DNA from: Plenodomus lindquistii
Taxonomy: Eukaryota; Ascomycota; Dothideomycetes; Pleosporales; Leptosphaeriaceae
Direction of reading: 5' to 3'
Length of the DNA stretch: 64,000 nucleotides
Assembly (NCBI GenBank): GCA_025504975.1
Contig: JANUWI010000013.1
Coordinates: 186,001-250,000 of the forward strand
The position numbers and the translations under genes were made by a program. Below the pieces are notes generated by a model. It had not been told where the DNA came from, made no database searches, and saw nothing but the letters and a program-made list of their open reading frames with translations. Below, piece after piece: positions 43,948 to 55,254 of this stretch (position 1 is the stretch's first letter; each line of letters opens with the position of its first letter).

Positions 43948-43968
43948 GTGGAAGTGGAAGTGGAAGTG
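43948..43968 (+). repeat. Hexanucleotide tandem repeat (GTGGAA)n
   Basis: About three and a half copies of GTGGAA. Intergenic. Confidence 0.9.
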
Positions 43969-44709
43969 TACTGGTACTGTCACATGCTCAACAGCGAACA
44001 TACTTTCGTACTGTATTCTTCTCACCTTTTCCCAAAACCATGCGAGATTCCACAATCCACTCCTACTTCCCCCACCACACTCCACCCACCATACCACAAA
44101 AACCTCCCGTAACACAACCTCCCCATGCCCCCCAGCCACGCATCCGCGCCCTGCATGCTGCTGCTGCTGCCGTGTATCGATAACACATGCACACTCCATT
44201 GACGCTAAACCACGCACGTTACACGCAGCTCAACGTGACCGTGACGTTGCTACCCACATCCCCTCCCCTCCCTTACTGTTTGTTTGGCCTGGATGTGGAA
44301 AGTGATTGTGCCCCGACAATGTCTTTGTGTGATGGTGGAATTGTCGTAAAATGAAAAAAAAAACACGAGTGGGGAGAGTTTTATGTAACGAGCTGTGAGC
44401 GTGGCAGAGGTGGTTTTGGTTATGGTAGTCGATTCATTTTGATGTCGTGATAAAGTCTTTAGTTTTGATACGCCATGTGAGCAGAATGCTCGATGCAGTG
44501 GATGCGCCATGATACACGCCTAAAACTCCATGCTAAGTAGATATTCGTATGCTTTTTTTTTTGTTCAGCGCCATGCGCAGAATGCACTGAGAGAAAGGAG
44601 GGGATCAAAATGTGACTGCCCACACCCTCACTATCGTCCCCTTCCACTCCACAATCATCTTGATAATTGAGATTTACGCTGCTCATACATTTGTGCTAGC
44701 CTTCATCAT

Positions 44710-45870
44710 TCATTGTCCATACTTCTTCGCCTCCATACCATCTGGCGGCTGCGGCACCACCGTCTGCTTCGCCACATCATTCCAATCCGTACTCAACACC
44801 GTGCCCCCGCTCTCCGAGTAACTCTTCATCATCGCACGCTGCTGTTCCTCTGTCGCACCAGAGTACAGCTTCTTGAAGAACGCAGATGTCTCGTCGCCCT
44901 CGAGCTCATCCTTGTCATCCAGATCTGCCTGAACGACTGTATCCCAATTCTTCGGGCCTGTCTTTGAGGATGTGGGGTATACGGGGCCAGCCGGCTTCTC
45001 GCTCGCCTTGTTGGAGAGGACATGTGAGGGTATGCTGGTCTTGTTTGACTCGTCGGCGGCGACTTCGCGGTCGGATTCGAGGGCGTGCCATTTTGCACCG
45101 GGTGAGGCTTTGCGCAGCGTGATTTCGATTTTGTTGGGTGTGACGCGGTACTTTGATTGCGAGGGGTCGATGGAGGCGTAGAGGGGGTCGGTGTTGAAAT
45201 TGTAATCTGAAGAGGAGCCTAGGACGGGGAAGGAGACAAAGAGCGAGTCTTGTTCGAACTCAACGGTGATGGAGTCTTTGGATACGCCCTTGGCGAGAAT
45301 GTTGATCGTGACGCTCTCGTTGTTCTGATACCAGTCGTTCTTGATCTTGTTGACGGGCGTTGGTACGACTGGCTTGGGCGCATCCGATGTTGTACCTATC
45401 TTCGTCGCTTCGGCCGGCTTGGCCACTGGGGCAGCGCTGGGTATCTCGACGTCTGGCGTCTTCTTGACTGTGATTGCGCCCGCGATTTCTTCTGGCGACT
45501 TGCCCTCAAGCTTGGCCGCTAGCTTCGCGCTCCAGATTGGCAGCATCTTGTCTTTCTCGTCGAGCAGCTTCACAATGTCCAGTATCATCTGCGCGTCGGC
45601 ATACTGGCCCAGGTGGTAAAGGGCAATGGCGCGTCGAAACTGTGCGTCCTTGATAAGTTCGCGAGTCGCGCGCTTCTGGGCGAGCACAACCGCAATCTCG
45701 GCGTCTTGGAGTGCTTCGGTGTACTTGGACGAGCGTTGGTATGCCGTCGAGCGACTGATGTAGTACTTAACCGCAGTCGGGTTCGCAGAGAGGGCGTCCG
45801 TGTAGTGTTGGATGGCTTCGTCATACTTGCTTGCGCTGAGCGCCGCATCGCCTTTGGCGGCCTTGTCCAT
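44710..45870 (-). CDS. SGT1: SGT1-like co-chaperone
   Basis: Single exon, 386 aa from ATG at 45870; the frame upstream (to 45987) is not conserved in character. Three TPR-like units occupy residues 1-115 (DKAAKGDAALSASKYDEAIQ, HYTDALSANPTAVKYYISR, KDAQFRRAIALYHLGQYADA). A CS domain lies at about 180-270 (NDWYQNNESVTINILAKGV, DSLFVSFPVLG, NKIEITLRKASPGAKWHAL). The C-terminal SGS region has NWDTVVQADLDD, FFKKLYSGATEEQQRAMMKS, SGGTVLSTDWNDVAK and the ending PPDGMEAKKY. SGT1 bridges Hsp90 with SCF ubiquitin ligases and kinetochore assembly. All three domains are present and in order, so the gene looks intact. Confidence 0.93.
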   Translation of the reverse strand: MDKAAKGDAALSASKYDEAIQHYTDALSANPTAVKYYISRSTAYQRSSKYTEALQDAEIAVVLAQKRATRELIKDAQFRRAIALYHLGQYADAQMILDIVKLLDEKDKMLPIWSAKLAAKLEGKSPEEIAGAITVKKTPDVEIPSAAPVAKPAEATKIGTTSDAPKPVVPTPVNKIKNDWYQNNESVTINILAKGVSKDSITVEFEQDSLFVSFPVLGSSSDYNFNTDPLYASIDPSQSKYRVTPNKIEITLRKASPGAKWHALESDREVAADESNKTSIPSHVLSNKASEKPAGPVYPTSSKTGPKNWDTVVQADLDDKDELEGDETSAFFKKLYSGATEEQQRAMMKSYSESGGTVLSTDWNDVAKQTVVPQPPDGMEAKKYGQ

Positions 45871-46405
45871 GGCGGGGTAGGTGATTATGGTGCAGTGGAA
45901 TAGTGGTATATAAAAGTCGGTGAGTAGTAATCCTGGTAGCAAGTACACCACTTGTAATTGACGCGCCTTATTTGGAGCGCGCTGCAAAGTTTGGGAGCGA
46001 AGTGAATCTTCCAGAAGTCAAGCAGCGCAGCACTGAGGATCCAGGGTCCACCAAAACCACACTAGCCGCATTGAGCAGATATAGCAAGTGCTCAACCTTG
46101 TCTGAGAGTTCACAGGCAGCAAGTCAATGAAGAAAGACTCTGTTTACATCACAATGCATGTCTTCAAATCTGTGCGCATAATCAAGTTCATGTATGTATT
46201 TCTACACCAAGCTCAAGATGGAAAAAAAAGAAGGCCCTGCGCCGGCAATGGATTGACATGGTATAAGAATGATCCTGTACAGCTACACACTTGCCATCAT
46301 AAGATTAGGCTGACAAGAACCAGACAAAAGAAATGGCGTGCTCGTTCTAACATCTATCCGCTACCTCACACACCAGACTGCATCAGTGTACTACGCTCAC
46401 TTGCT
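45871..46405. other. Intergenic, SGT1 promoter / GH72 3' end
   Basis: 535 bases between minus-strand genes, no coding signal. Confidence 0.5.
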
Positions 46406-47831
46406 TTAAAATAGAAGCACAGCACCGAAGAGAACACTCCCAGCAATCATGCCCAAGAAGCGCAGAGGAATCTCAAGACCGGCAGCGGCGGAGCTGCCAC
46501 CGTTGTTGCTGCTGCTGCTGCTACCAGACGCACCAGGAGTGGGTGTGCGGGTGGGGTTTCCAGAGCCGGGGGTAGCAGTAGACTCGCTGGGCTCACCAGC
46601 GAAGTGGGAGCCATCGCCCTCGAGACCAGGGCCGTCACCAGCACCATCATCCATGAACTCCTGGGCGCGGCGGGGCATGGCGGGAAGGGCGGTACCCTCA
46701 ACCTCCCAATCGTCAGACTGGGCGGGGCACTCGGAAGCCACGCCATCAGACTTGAAGCCACCGTCGCCAGTCGGGTTGTCAGTAGCCTCGTAGGCCTCCT
46801 TGAGACGGTCAAAGTCTGCGTTGGGGGTGATCTTGCCATCGCTGACTTCGACGATACCGTAGCCGTTGGGCTCGACGGTGTACTCGTAGACGAGACCACC
46901 AGAGTAGACACTAGTCATGTTGCGGGAGTAGAGGGCAGCAATCTCACCCCACTCGCGGGTGTTGGTGATGCAACCAAACTCGGACAGGAAGATGGGCTTG
47001 CTGTAGTCTTTATAGGTCTCGACCTTGACGTCCCAGCCAGACTCGGTGAACGAGGAGGGGTCGCACCAGGAGTAGTCGTTGAAGGCAAAGAAGTCGGAGC
47101 GTTCAGTGTCCTCGCCGCAGTTGAAGTAAAGAGCTTGTTGCTCAATGTTCTCGGAAACATCGGCTGCGGAGTATCCGACGGGGATGACGCGGTCGTGGCG
47201 GTTAGAGATGTACTGCTTCATGTCACGGGTGACAGCCTTGATGTAGGGAGCAGCGATGGTGTTGTTCTTGTCGTTGATGACCTCGTTTCCGGAGAAGAAG
47301 AGCATCGTGTTGCTGTAGCCGGCGAAAGCATCAATGGTGGCGAAGACGCTCTGCAGGTACACATCGTTGTACGAGCGGGCAAGGGTGTCGCCGTTCTCAC
47401 GGTTGAGAGAGTACTTTGGGGTATTGGCATCGAGTGCCAGGTAGATGCCAGCATCTGCGAGCATCTTCATTCCTTCGTCGTGGTTCTTGGAGTTGTCGAT
47501 GGTGTAGATACGGATGGTGTTAATGCCGAGAGTCTTGAAGTTCTCGACATCACGCCTCAGACCGTCAAGGTCAAGGAGGGGATCCTTTGCATCAGCAGCG
47601 CCACCTGTGTGAAGACTATTAGTACACTGCACGTGGCTAACTGTTATGACGCGACTGCATACCTGGCTGGTAAGCAACACCACGGACGTAGAATCGCTCG
47701 TTGCCCGCAAAGAAGGCATTGCCTCGGACTGTGATGGGGGTCAAATCTCCATTGGCCTGGCGCGAGACGACGCGGGCGAGAGCGGGAGCAATCGCTGCTG
47801 CCAAAAAGGACAGCACGAGACCGGACTTCAT
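46406..47831 (-). CDS. GPI-anchored beta-1,3-glucanosyltransferase (GH72)
   Basis: Two exons, 47831..47663 and 47604..46406, 455 aa. Intron 58 nt (GTATGC..CACAG) falls after VRGVAYQPG and before GAADAKDPLLD, a typical site. MKSGLVLSFLAAAIAPALA is a signal peptide. The GH72 catalytic domain shows RDVENFKTLGINTIRIYTID, the acid/base glutamate in FSGNEVINDK, and the nucleophile in IFLSEFGC. The end of the catalytic region has GLVYEYTVEPNGYGIVEV. A serine/glycine-rich stretch (SGSSSSSNNGGSS) and a hydrophobic tail (LRFLGMIAGSVLFGAVLLF) indicate GPI anchoring. No cysteine-rich CBM43/X8 module, placing it with the Gas/Gel members lacking that module. It elongates and branches cell-wall beta-1,3-glucan at the outer face of the plasma membrane. 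Confidence 0.95.
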
Positions 47832-48985
47832 GGTTGTAGCGTTGACGGAAGAAGAGAAATTAATAGAGCGAGTAGAAGAGCGCGAAAAAACTGTGTGGTC
47901 TAACGAGTGACGGGTAAGTAGGTATGGAAAAAGTCCACTGATGAAAGCGATCAGACGGAAAGCATTGAGAGACGGAGTAGAGAACGGAACGACGAAACTG
48001 TATATGAAGGAACCAATTTCTTGGAAGCCTCCCGTATCCTACCTGGTGGAACCTGCCAACCCCCATCGCCTGTCTGGAGCCAAGTCGACGAAGGTTGGCG
48101 GAAGGCCGGAGAGTGGCCATTTCGGCGGACGTCCAAGAAGCCAAGCTGCATCGTGAATTTGAGAACGCCGCGCCCAGGCCTTGGTCAGGGGCCACTACTG
48201 TCAACGACTGGCGGTCGCGCGCTTTTGCTGAGAGCTGGCGGGCGATTTGCACGCGCGGCCATTCTTGCCTCCCCGCTACAGGGCACAGCCTCGCTGCATC
48301 AAGTGGATCGCTGGACTGTCAAGACTGTGCAGTGGTGAGGAGCAATTTGCTGGTGTTGCGGGCGACTGCGATTACGTGAAACACGAGAGCGCTTGGTGTG
48401 CCGGTGCGGGAAAACGATCGCGGCGACTGCTGGGCAGGGAGAACTGCATCGCCGAGTAATTGCGACCGACAGCTGTGATGACATGGCAGCGATGGCATGA
48501 GACAATGCAGCCGACATGTCGCGCATATTTTGCTTGGTGTTTTGCGATTATGTACTCTACACGAGGTGGCGGGGTCAGATAGCGGTAGTCTTTGTTGATG
48601 TGGACGCGCTTGTCGTGTTTACCATGCCTGCACGCCGACGGAGACCCGACTCAGCTGCACTGTGCAGGCTGGAATGATGGGCCGAGAAGATCTCCATCAA
48701 GCTGCATGTTGGGGCGCTGGCTGGTGTCAGCAAGAATGGTGGCAGTGTCAGTGCCGACTGCCGGCCGCTAACAACATGACGCCTTCACACAACACCTAGA
48801 TGTACTCCACGCAGCTGAAGAGTACATCTACCTCCAACATCAACGGCCAGGTTCAACGAGTCAATATTCGCTCGGCAATCAAACATGGGTGTTTCGATTC
48901 TTGCCGGAGTGAGAGTGTAATAAGATATTGCGGACCAGGTCATTGTTTCACCTATGTATGATTACACAGTGCTCTACATCGTGCT
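47832..48985. other. Intergenic, GH72 promoter
   Basis: About 1.15 kb without coding signal. Contains the GH72 promoter and the 3' end of the helicase-nuclease gene. Confidence 0.5.
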
Positions 48986-51426
48986 TCATTCTCTTTGCGC
49001 AAAGCTCTTCTCAACTTCTGCTTTCGTCTTTGCACACTTCTTCAGAAACTCATCCGTCGTCAGTGTATCAGCGGTCGAGTACTTGGCGATCAATGTCTCC
49101 TCTACCAACTTTCTCAGGCTGGCAACGCCATCGCGCGGTACAATCTCCCACTTTTCTCCGTCGCGAACGTTGAACAAGACGATTCGTGGAGGCGTTGGCC
49201 GCTGGTGCGTGTAGGACCAGAGATAGGCGTAGATACAGGCCTGTATGGCATGCTGAAGCGACAACTTGGCAACGAACTTGATCTCCCAGATTGTAACGTA
49301 GTCTAGGTCCATGTCTTTCACAGTCCATATATCCCCTCTCCGCTTTGCCCGCGTAGATGGCGAATCTAAAGGCTTCTCGTAGCGGACAATGTCCGCCCGT
49401 CCCCTCAGATACGTGGTCTGGTCTTCACCTCCAAGAGGGTTCGCCACACGAAAGTGCTCTTCCTCCAATTTGACTTCAAAGTCAAGCATTTTTGGACCGA
49501 GGAATTGAGCTTCCAATCGCTCTCTAGCTGCGTCAAGATAGTCGCCCAACCAGTTGAATGGATGCTCTTTCATTTGTATGTAGCGGGACCTGTATCCTGA
49601 GACCCTGGCCTCGTATCTGCATGCCTCGCGACAGAGCCACACAGCTCGTGCTTTAGTGCTCGATGGAAACGGGTGTTCGAGTAGTGACTTCTTGGTGGTT
49701 CCAAGAGAAGTCAATCTACCTAGCAAGGCATGCTCATAGGCTGCGACTACAGCAAGTCCATTCAAATCGCTGACGGCCTCGTGGTGTTTCTTGACGGAGT
49801 CTGTGACAACTGTAGATGGGGCATCGATATGCAAGCTTTGTGGAAGAGGTGGCTGAGCATGGTGGATCTGGATATTTCTTGCACAAATGCCCTCGATCTC
49901 TTCGTCGAGGACGTGACGTGAAATGTCTGACGCGAAAGCATTCCGTGGGAGCAGCAGACCTAACTGGAGTTCACGGCCTGGAGGTGACGTCTCTGGCATT
50001 GTTTCCTCGTCCGCAAGATTCACGAAGTCGGCAGTCTTCTGAAGCTCCTCCATGTCCATAAAAGGCATTGGATCATTGCGCTCGTGGTGCACCACGACAA
50101 GCTGCTCGCGTGCCCGCGTCAAAGCCACGAATGTTGCGTTAGGACAAGTATCGTCTGGCAGATCTCGACCCAGGAACTTAAAGTAGCTGTCGTCCACTCC
50201 GTAGACGATGACCAAGTCACGTTCGTTCCCTTTGAATTGGTGATATGTGGTCACGCAAATCTTGCCTCGTAAAACATTGTCCTCCAATGGTATGTCGTCT
50301 GCGATCGATACTGCAATTGGTATCTCATGTACTTCAGAGAGATAATTGGTCAACAACACCAGTTGGGGATTTTGGCGGACGGATGGTGCAAGGATAGCCG
50401 TGTTCTCAGGGCCATACTCGTGGATGAGCGAGATAAGATGGCTACTGATGCTGCCTGCATCGAAAGCATTCCCATATAGGTATATAGGTCTCGGTCCACT
50501 GTGTGAACCGACAATATACTGTTCGCCTTTGAGAAAGACGTTATTCACAAATGCAGTGTTTTCGTGAGTAAGTCTAAAGCTCTTGCTGAGAGCCAGGTGG
50601 GTCCACTGATACGGGGAGAGCGCAGTCATAGCCGCCGAGGAAAGACTCAAATAGCGTGCATCAGCGCCTCTGAACTGGTAGATGGCTTGTCGTTCATCCC
50701 CGAGTACAACGAGCTGAGGAGCCTTGCCACCCGCTGCGTGCGTTACGGCTGACACGAAGGCGCATATCAACCAGAAAAGATCTTCAGTACAGTCTTGAAC
50801 TTCGTCCAAGATGACAATCTCGTAATGCGGACCAGTCCAAGCAGGGACTTCGCCCTTTGCCCTCAAGGCTCGTAAGATAGAATCATTGTAGACGGTCATT
50901 GAGAAAAGCTGGCCGGCCAGTCCGTGGAAGGTAAGCACATCACTCCCAGTATATGCCCTTAGGCGACGAGCGGTACCAAGCTGAAGTCGTTTGGAGTAGG
51001 TGATGATGGCTATTGGCCTGTCTGGATCAGCGGCAACGATGGCCTCTGCGGTCGCTGTTTTTCCAGCTCTTTGTCATAGTCAGCCTCATGTCGGAAAGTA
51101 ATTGTAGAGGTGCAGATAACTTACCCCGGGCGGGCTGAAACGACAACGTTTTGGGTATGACATAGCTCCACTACGGCCTGCTGTTCGGGGGATGGAATAA
51201 TTTCTTTTGCAGTAATCGCACTACTTTGTGTTGCGATGTCACGTACTGTGCCGGGAGTAGATGAGGCCCGAAAGTTGTACCTGCAATTGAAGTACCCAAC
51301 ACAACGCAGTCGTTGGATGTGTATGGGATTGGATTTGTGGTATATCAAAAACTGTCTGCTCGGTCTCAACTGCCTCAAACTATCGCGTAGGCTGGGTCCT
51401 GCGGTCCGACATCGTGAAAATATCAT
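48986..51426 (-). CDS. UvrD/Rep-type helicase fused to RecB-type nuclease
   Basis: Two exons, 51426..51125 and 51068..48986, 794 aa. Intron 56 nt (GTAAGT, GCTGACT branch, CAAAG acceptor) splits the Walker A codons and restores SARPGAGKTATAEA. The N-terminal ~55 residues are Arg/Ser-rich with almost no acids (MIFSRCRTAGPSLRDSLRQL), as in mitochondrial presequences. Helicase motifs in order: Q-like PSPEQQAVVEL, Walker A, Walker B VILDEVQDC at about 187-194, motif III VVLGDERQAIYQFRG, motif V TTYHQFKGNERDLVI and motif VI VALTRAREQLVVV. From about residue 640 the protein has PD-(D/E)XK nuclease motifs: YLRGRADIVRYE, TIWEIKFVAKLS and QACIYAYLW (GxxD, ExK, QxxxY pattern). This layout recalls bacterial AddA/RecB. 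The role is probably DNA processing, possibly organellar; this is inference. Confidence 0.87.
51069..51124 (-). other. Intron inside Walker A of the helicase
   Basis: 56 nt, GTAAGT..CAAAG, phase 2: GG plus A gives the glycine of GAGKT. Retention would stop translation at once (TAA at 51121). Confidence 0.85.
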
Positions 51427-53211
51427 GACGTTGTCGAATGCTGAAGTTGGAGGTTCGATGTGAAAATTTCGTGTTTGAAATCATGGCCGAAAAAATGTCA
51501 TATGCGTAGTGCCATCGCGAGGAAATACAGAAGATGTCCAGTGCTCGTTTGGCAGGCAATGTGAAAGTGATGGTGCGAAGTGATGTGGACTTTTGAGATG
51601 GTGACGCGCCCGTATTGATTAGCTGCGCGCAGTCAGGTGACATGACTGAAAGCTCTTGATTGGTCAAACAACTTGTCATTAGTATAGGGCACATCTTCTC
51701 CTCATCCACCACTCCACTCCCTATATTTGACTATGGCGGAGACTAGACGCCAATAGAAACATGCACAAGGCGATACCGATTGTAAATGTTCGTGTCTTTT
51801 GTAGAAAATGTGCAGCTGCGTGAACCTTCACTTCAAATTTCATAAAACATTACTCAACCCAGACTCAACTAGACACCGCACAAGGAAACTTTTGAAATTC
51901 GTAGATTACAAAAACACCAATTCATCCCAAAGAATCCAATGTCCAAACTCCGAAAGCATCGCGGTATACCATATTCCACGATGCTCACCCTGTGGTGTAA
52001 CAAAATACAAAAGACCTACCAACAGCCCTCCAGACAATAACCAAAGCCACTATCCCATACTGCTCTAAAACGCTCGGGCGGAGGGAAAAACGCACTTGGC
52101 AGTCTACAAAGGAGCTCGTATTTATCAAATCACCAAAGTCACAAGCGTCACCAGCGCCATAGACCTTACACCACACTAAAAGATCTCTCTAAAGCGATTA
52201 AATTATACATGTATTCTTTATAAGTACTTAAAATAATATTGTGTTAGACTTTAGTGCTGTTGTTCTCTCCCTGCTGCAATATAGGCTTAGGCATCATGCT
52301 GTTAACTTGGGGGGGGGAGGGGACACAATAAATACGAGCTCCTTCGTAGCTGCCTCCATGCCTTCTCCCCGCCTGATTGGCCTAAGCGCCAACGAATAAC
52401 CACGAACCGCCTAACAACGACCGCTATTAGAAGTATACTGCCCATAACCACGCGGTGGCCCAATTTTACCAGCTTAGCCATCGTCCTGCTGCGCAGAACC
52501 AACGTAGCGCAAACTAGACGGACGGCGCGAACCGCCGGATACTTGGAGGTGACGACCGCTACCGCCCTGAATGGCTAGGAGATTGGCTTAGGAGGCACGC
52601 CCACCACCGCTACTGCTGGAGCGGCGATTGGAGACGCTGGCGGAGGGATGGATAGAATGGTAGCTACGAACGAACTGTACTCAACGCGATGTGCCGCTGA
52701 GATTTGAGGAACGCAAACCACCAGAAGTCGGACGAACACTACCGCCTGATTGAGAATCCCGCACACTGCCCGAGAGCTGCCGAGAATAACGTGCACCGCT
52801 GATCTGCGTAGGCGGGCCTGTGAGACGCAGACCAGCTCGGACGGGGAGTTGGGACGGTTGCTGGGTTGGATGAGGGACGGATATGGTACAATGGGGTGCG
52901 TGCGTTAGGAAGAGGGTGTAGGTAAATAGTGGGAAAGGGGCTGTGTAAGTGGTTCCACAATGTATGAGTATACTACTCGACCGGACTAGGGAGATAGCCA
53001 GATCCTCGGCTTGAAAAGACTGGAGAAGTAAAACTCATATGCCATGCCATCAATATACCCTCTTCCGAGCCGTCCCGTCAGATGTAACACTATGTACACG
53101 TGGCGCCCTCGCTCTCAAGCTCATGACAAGGCATACCTGCCAGCCCGCCATTTCAAGCTCACAACACCACAATGCCACATGTCCACCCCCTCACCCCCAC
53201 CCTCGAAAATC
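51427..53211. other. Intergenic, repeat-containing
   Basis: About 1.8 kb holding the helicase promoter, a MITE-like element, a run of about ten G near 52311 and a GC-rich part (52.35-52.8 kb) with no coding frame. The 3' UTR of the AIM6-like gene lies at the right end. Confidence 0.5.
52104..52349. mobile_element. MITE-like inverted-repeat element, copy 2
   Basis: Perfect 17-base inverted repeats at 52109-52125 (AAGGAGCTCGTATTTAT) and 52328-52344. With the next bases (CTACA left, CTACG right on the opposite strand) the match extends to 21 of 22, and a GGCAG/CTGCC pair flanks both ends (52098-52102 and 52350-52354). Total about 246 bp, AT-rich interior (52195-52250). No transposase. Small non-autonomous DNA element is the best reading. 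Confidence 0.6.
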
Positions 53212-54338
53212 CTACCCGCTCTCTTCCCAAAACTCCGCCGCCCCCTTCAAATCATCCACATTCAGCAGATCCACACCCTCATCCCACAACATCCTCCACA
53301 CCGCATTCCGCGTCCCCACCGGCCACTCGGGCGCATTCCAATACCTTGCCATAATCCCCTTGTCATGCGCGACTTGCAGCTGCGCACGCAGCGTCTCCAA
53401 CTGAGTATCCGAAAATTCGCGTTTGCGGACCTCGCCAAACACGGATGCGAAATTTGTAGAGGCGATGGGTGATTCTGCTTCTGTCAGGTCGGAGTATTTT
53501 GTAGAGTTTAGTTCAGAGAGGGGTGCGTCGAAGAAGATGTCGCGGGGGTGTGTGTTTAGTACATCTGATAGTTGGGTGTTTCCTGTGCCTATTACTGTGA
53601 CGGGGTTGCGGCGGAGGTTGCCGTCCTTGAACGTCGTCAACCAGTCGCCTTTGCGGAGTGGTTCGAGAGCTTTTAGAACGGCTGGCCATGTCTCGTCTGC
53701 TGCGGTCTTGAGGTCGATGAAAAAATACAGTGTTTGCGCGCTTGATGTGTCGAACACGCCGTTTTGCTCGCCGGGCTGCGTGAATGCCGTGTGAGGATTT
53801 TGGCGACGGAGAGTAGAGAGGATGGGTTGGACGTAGAGGGAATCCAGGGTCCGGGCGGGTGTCAGAGCAGACGGTTCGTGGCCAACGTAGAGGGTACCGT
53901 CGATGAGCCAGACGTCTGCTTCTGTGGAGATGGAACCGTAAGAAAGGCCAGTGTAGAAGGGTATATCACGCCAGTAGTCGTTGTGGCTGTGGAACGGTTT
54001 CTGAGGGGTTACGTTAGCCTTGTGTGTGAGTGCGGTCATCAACCAATTCGACTACAGTCAATTATGTCGTCTCTCTTAATTTTTCAGTCTCATTCCGCCA
54101 ATAGCTTTTATGCATCACCCAGTCCCATCTCTTCGTCCCATACTCCTCGCCACGCGCACCAATCCACAAAACTTACCGGAACAATTTCCCTTGTAAAATC
54201 CGTAGGATACTTATACTTCTCATTCCTCCCATCCGTGTTCTTCAGTATATTCTGTAGCGCATCTGAATAGTGCGGAGGCACTACTGCTGCTCCAGCCAGT
54301 ACAGGGAGTAGCGCTGCGGCTAGCGTAGTCATGCGCAT
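53212..54338 (-). CDS. AIM6 / glycerophosphodiester-phosphodiesterase-like protein
   Basis: Two exons, 54338..54177 and 54000..53212, 316 aa. Intron 176 nt (GTAAGT, GGCTAACG branch, CCTCAG), phase 0, joining TDFTREIVP to KPFHSHNDYWRDIPF. The N-terminus MRMTTLAAALLPVLAGAAVV is a signal peptide or signal anchor. The frame reaches further upstream only to a GTG. Catalytic-type motifs are HSHNDYWR, then SIEADVW-like STEADVWLIDGTLYVGHE, and FFIDLKTAADETWPAV. The phosphodiesterase barrel ends with DEGVDLLNVDDLKGA. Yeast Aim6 is the named relative; the enzyme substrate is unknown. The pattern of His, Glu, Asp, His is that of PLC-like/GDPD barrels. Confidence in the family is good; activity is inference. 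Confidence 0.88.
54001..54176 (-). other. Intron of the AIM6-like gene
   Basis: 176 nt, longer than most here, with a GTAAGT donor, GGCTAACG branch and CCTCAG acceptor. Confidence 0.85.
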
Positions 54339-55254
54339 TGTGGTCGTTATTGCGTCAACAAGAGCGAGTGCAGTGCCGTAAGACAGTAGTTTGGCTGTCA
54401 GATTCACTGGTGCTATCTTAGTGAAGGTTTGATGATTGATGGATGCTGGATGTCGAACATGTCAAGTTGTCGACGACATCACAGTGGAGCCTCTTAGCCC
54501 CGTGGGCTTCCGACCAATGATGTTCCCGCGTCGGGCGCGTGGCGCGGACGCTTGGACGTGTTTGTCCGGAGGCGAGGTTGGGGCACCCACGACCAGCCAT
54601 CTATGAGAAGATGCATCTAACGACTATCATCAGTATCGAGAGTACCATAATTCTGAATCACTTCATTCTCTGCCAATTCCCCTCGGAGTTGGCGCTTGGG
54701 CTTGGATTAAGCGTTGCTGGGACGATGTGTCAGCACGTAGCTTCTTCCTTCACAATCTACTAGAATCCAAGGCCTTTTGACGACCACCAGCCGATTGCTG
54801 GTACATAATGGTGATGGTATGAACGGAGCAAAGGCATCGTGGTACACTGGTGTAGAGGAGACCGTTATCTGAAGCTAGACTTGTTTCTTTTCTTGTCACA
54901 TTTCACGGTATGTTTTATAATTACCTTATTTATCTTTGTACTTTTTGTGATACGGTCGTTCTACCCCTCCTTCAACAAATAACTCATGTTTTGGTCTTAC
55001 CGCCAGTCATGTCAACTTTGCACCAAGATGAGTAGAGTATGCATGACAGGGACATACCCGTCTACTTCGATAGTGATGGTATTGATTATGGCTTGAAGAC
55101 TTGTTCCACGTCATGCTTTACTCACTTTAAGGATGTCCCATAGATCCACAGATACTCCCAAGTAAATACTTATCATAACCTTCGAGCCCACTCATCTCGA
55201 ATCCATAAATATCACGAGCGGTCTTCGTCCTCCTCTACCGATAAAACAGCTCAT
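54339..55254. other. Intergenic, no gene seen
   Basis: About 915 bases upstream of the AIM6-like gene, reaching the 3' end of the aldo-keto reductase gene. No coding signal. Confidence 0.5.

Larger units (their letters stand above)
41561..44709. other. 3.1-kb intergenic stretch, no gene
   Basis: No frame shows coding features, and the longest (155 aa, minus, near 42.1-42.5 kb) looks like a chance frame. It includes the promoter of the DUF1996 gene and the 3' UTR of SGT1, a hexanucleotide tandem repeat near 43.4 kb and a GTGGAA repeat near 43.95 kb. The length suggests unrecognised or regulatory content. Confidence 0.5.

Noticed and set aside
46604..47734. 376-aa plus-strand frame opposite the GH72 gene
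   Set aside because: Shadow of a well-supported GH72 coding strand; Val/Gly-rich composition without motifs.
52575..52960. Two 73-aa minus-strand frames
   Set aside because: Short, overlapping, in a GC-rich intergenic part; no start context or domain.
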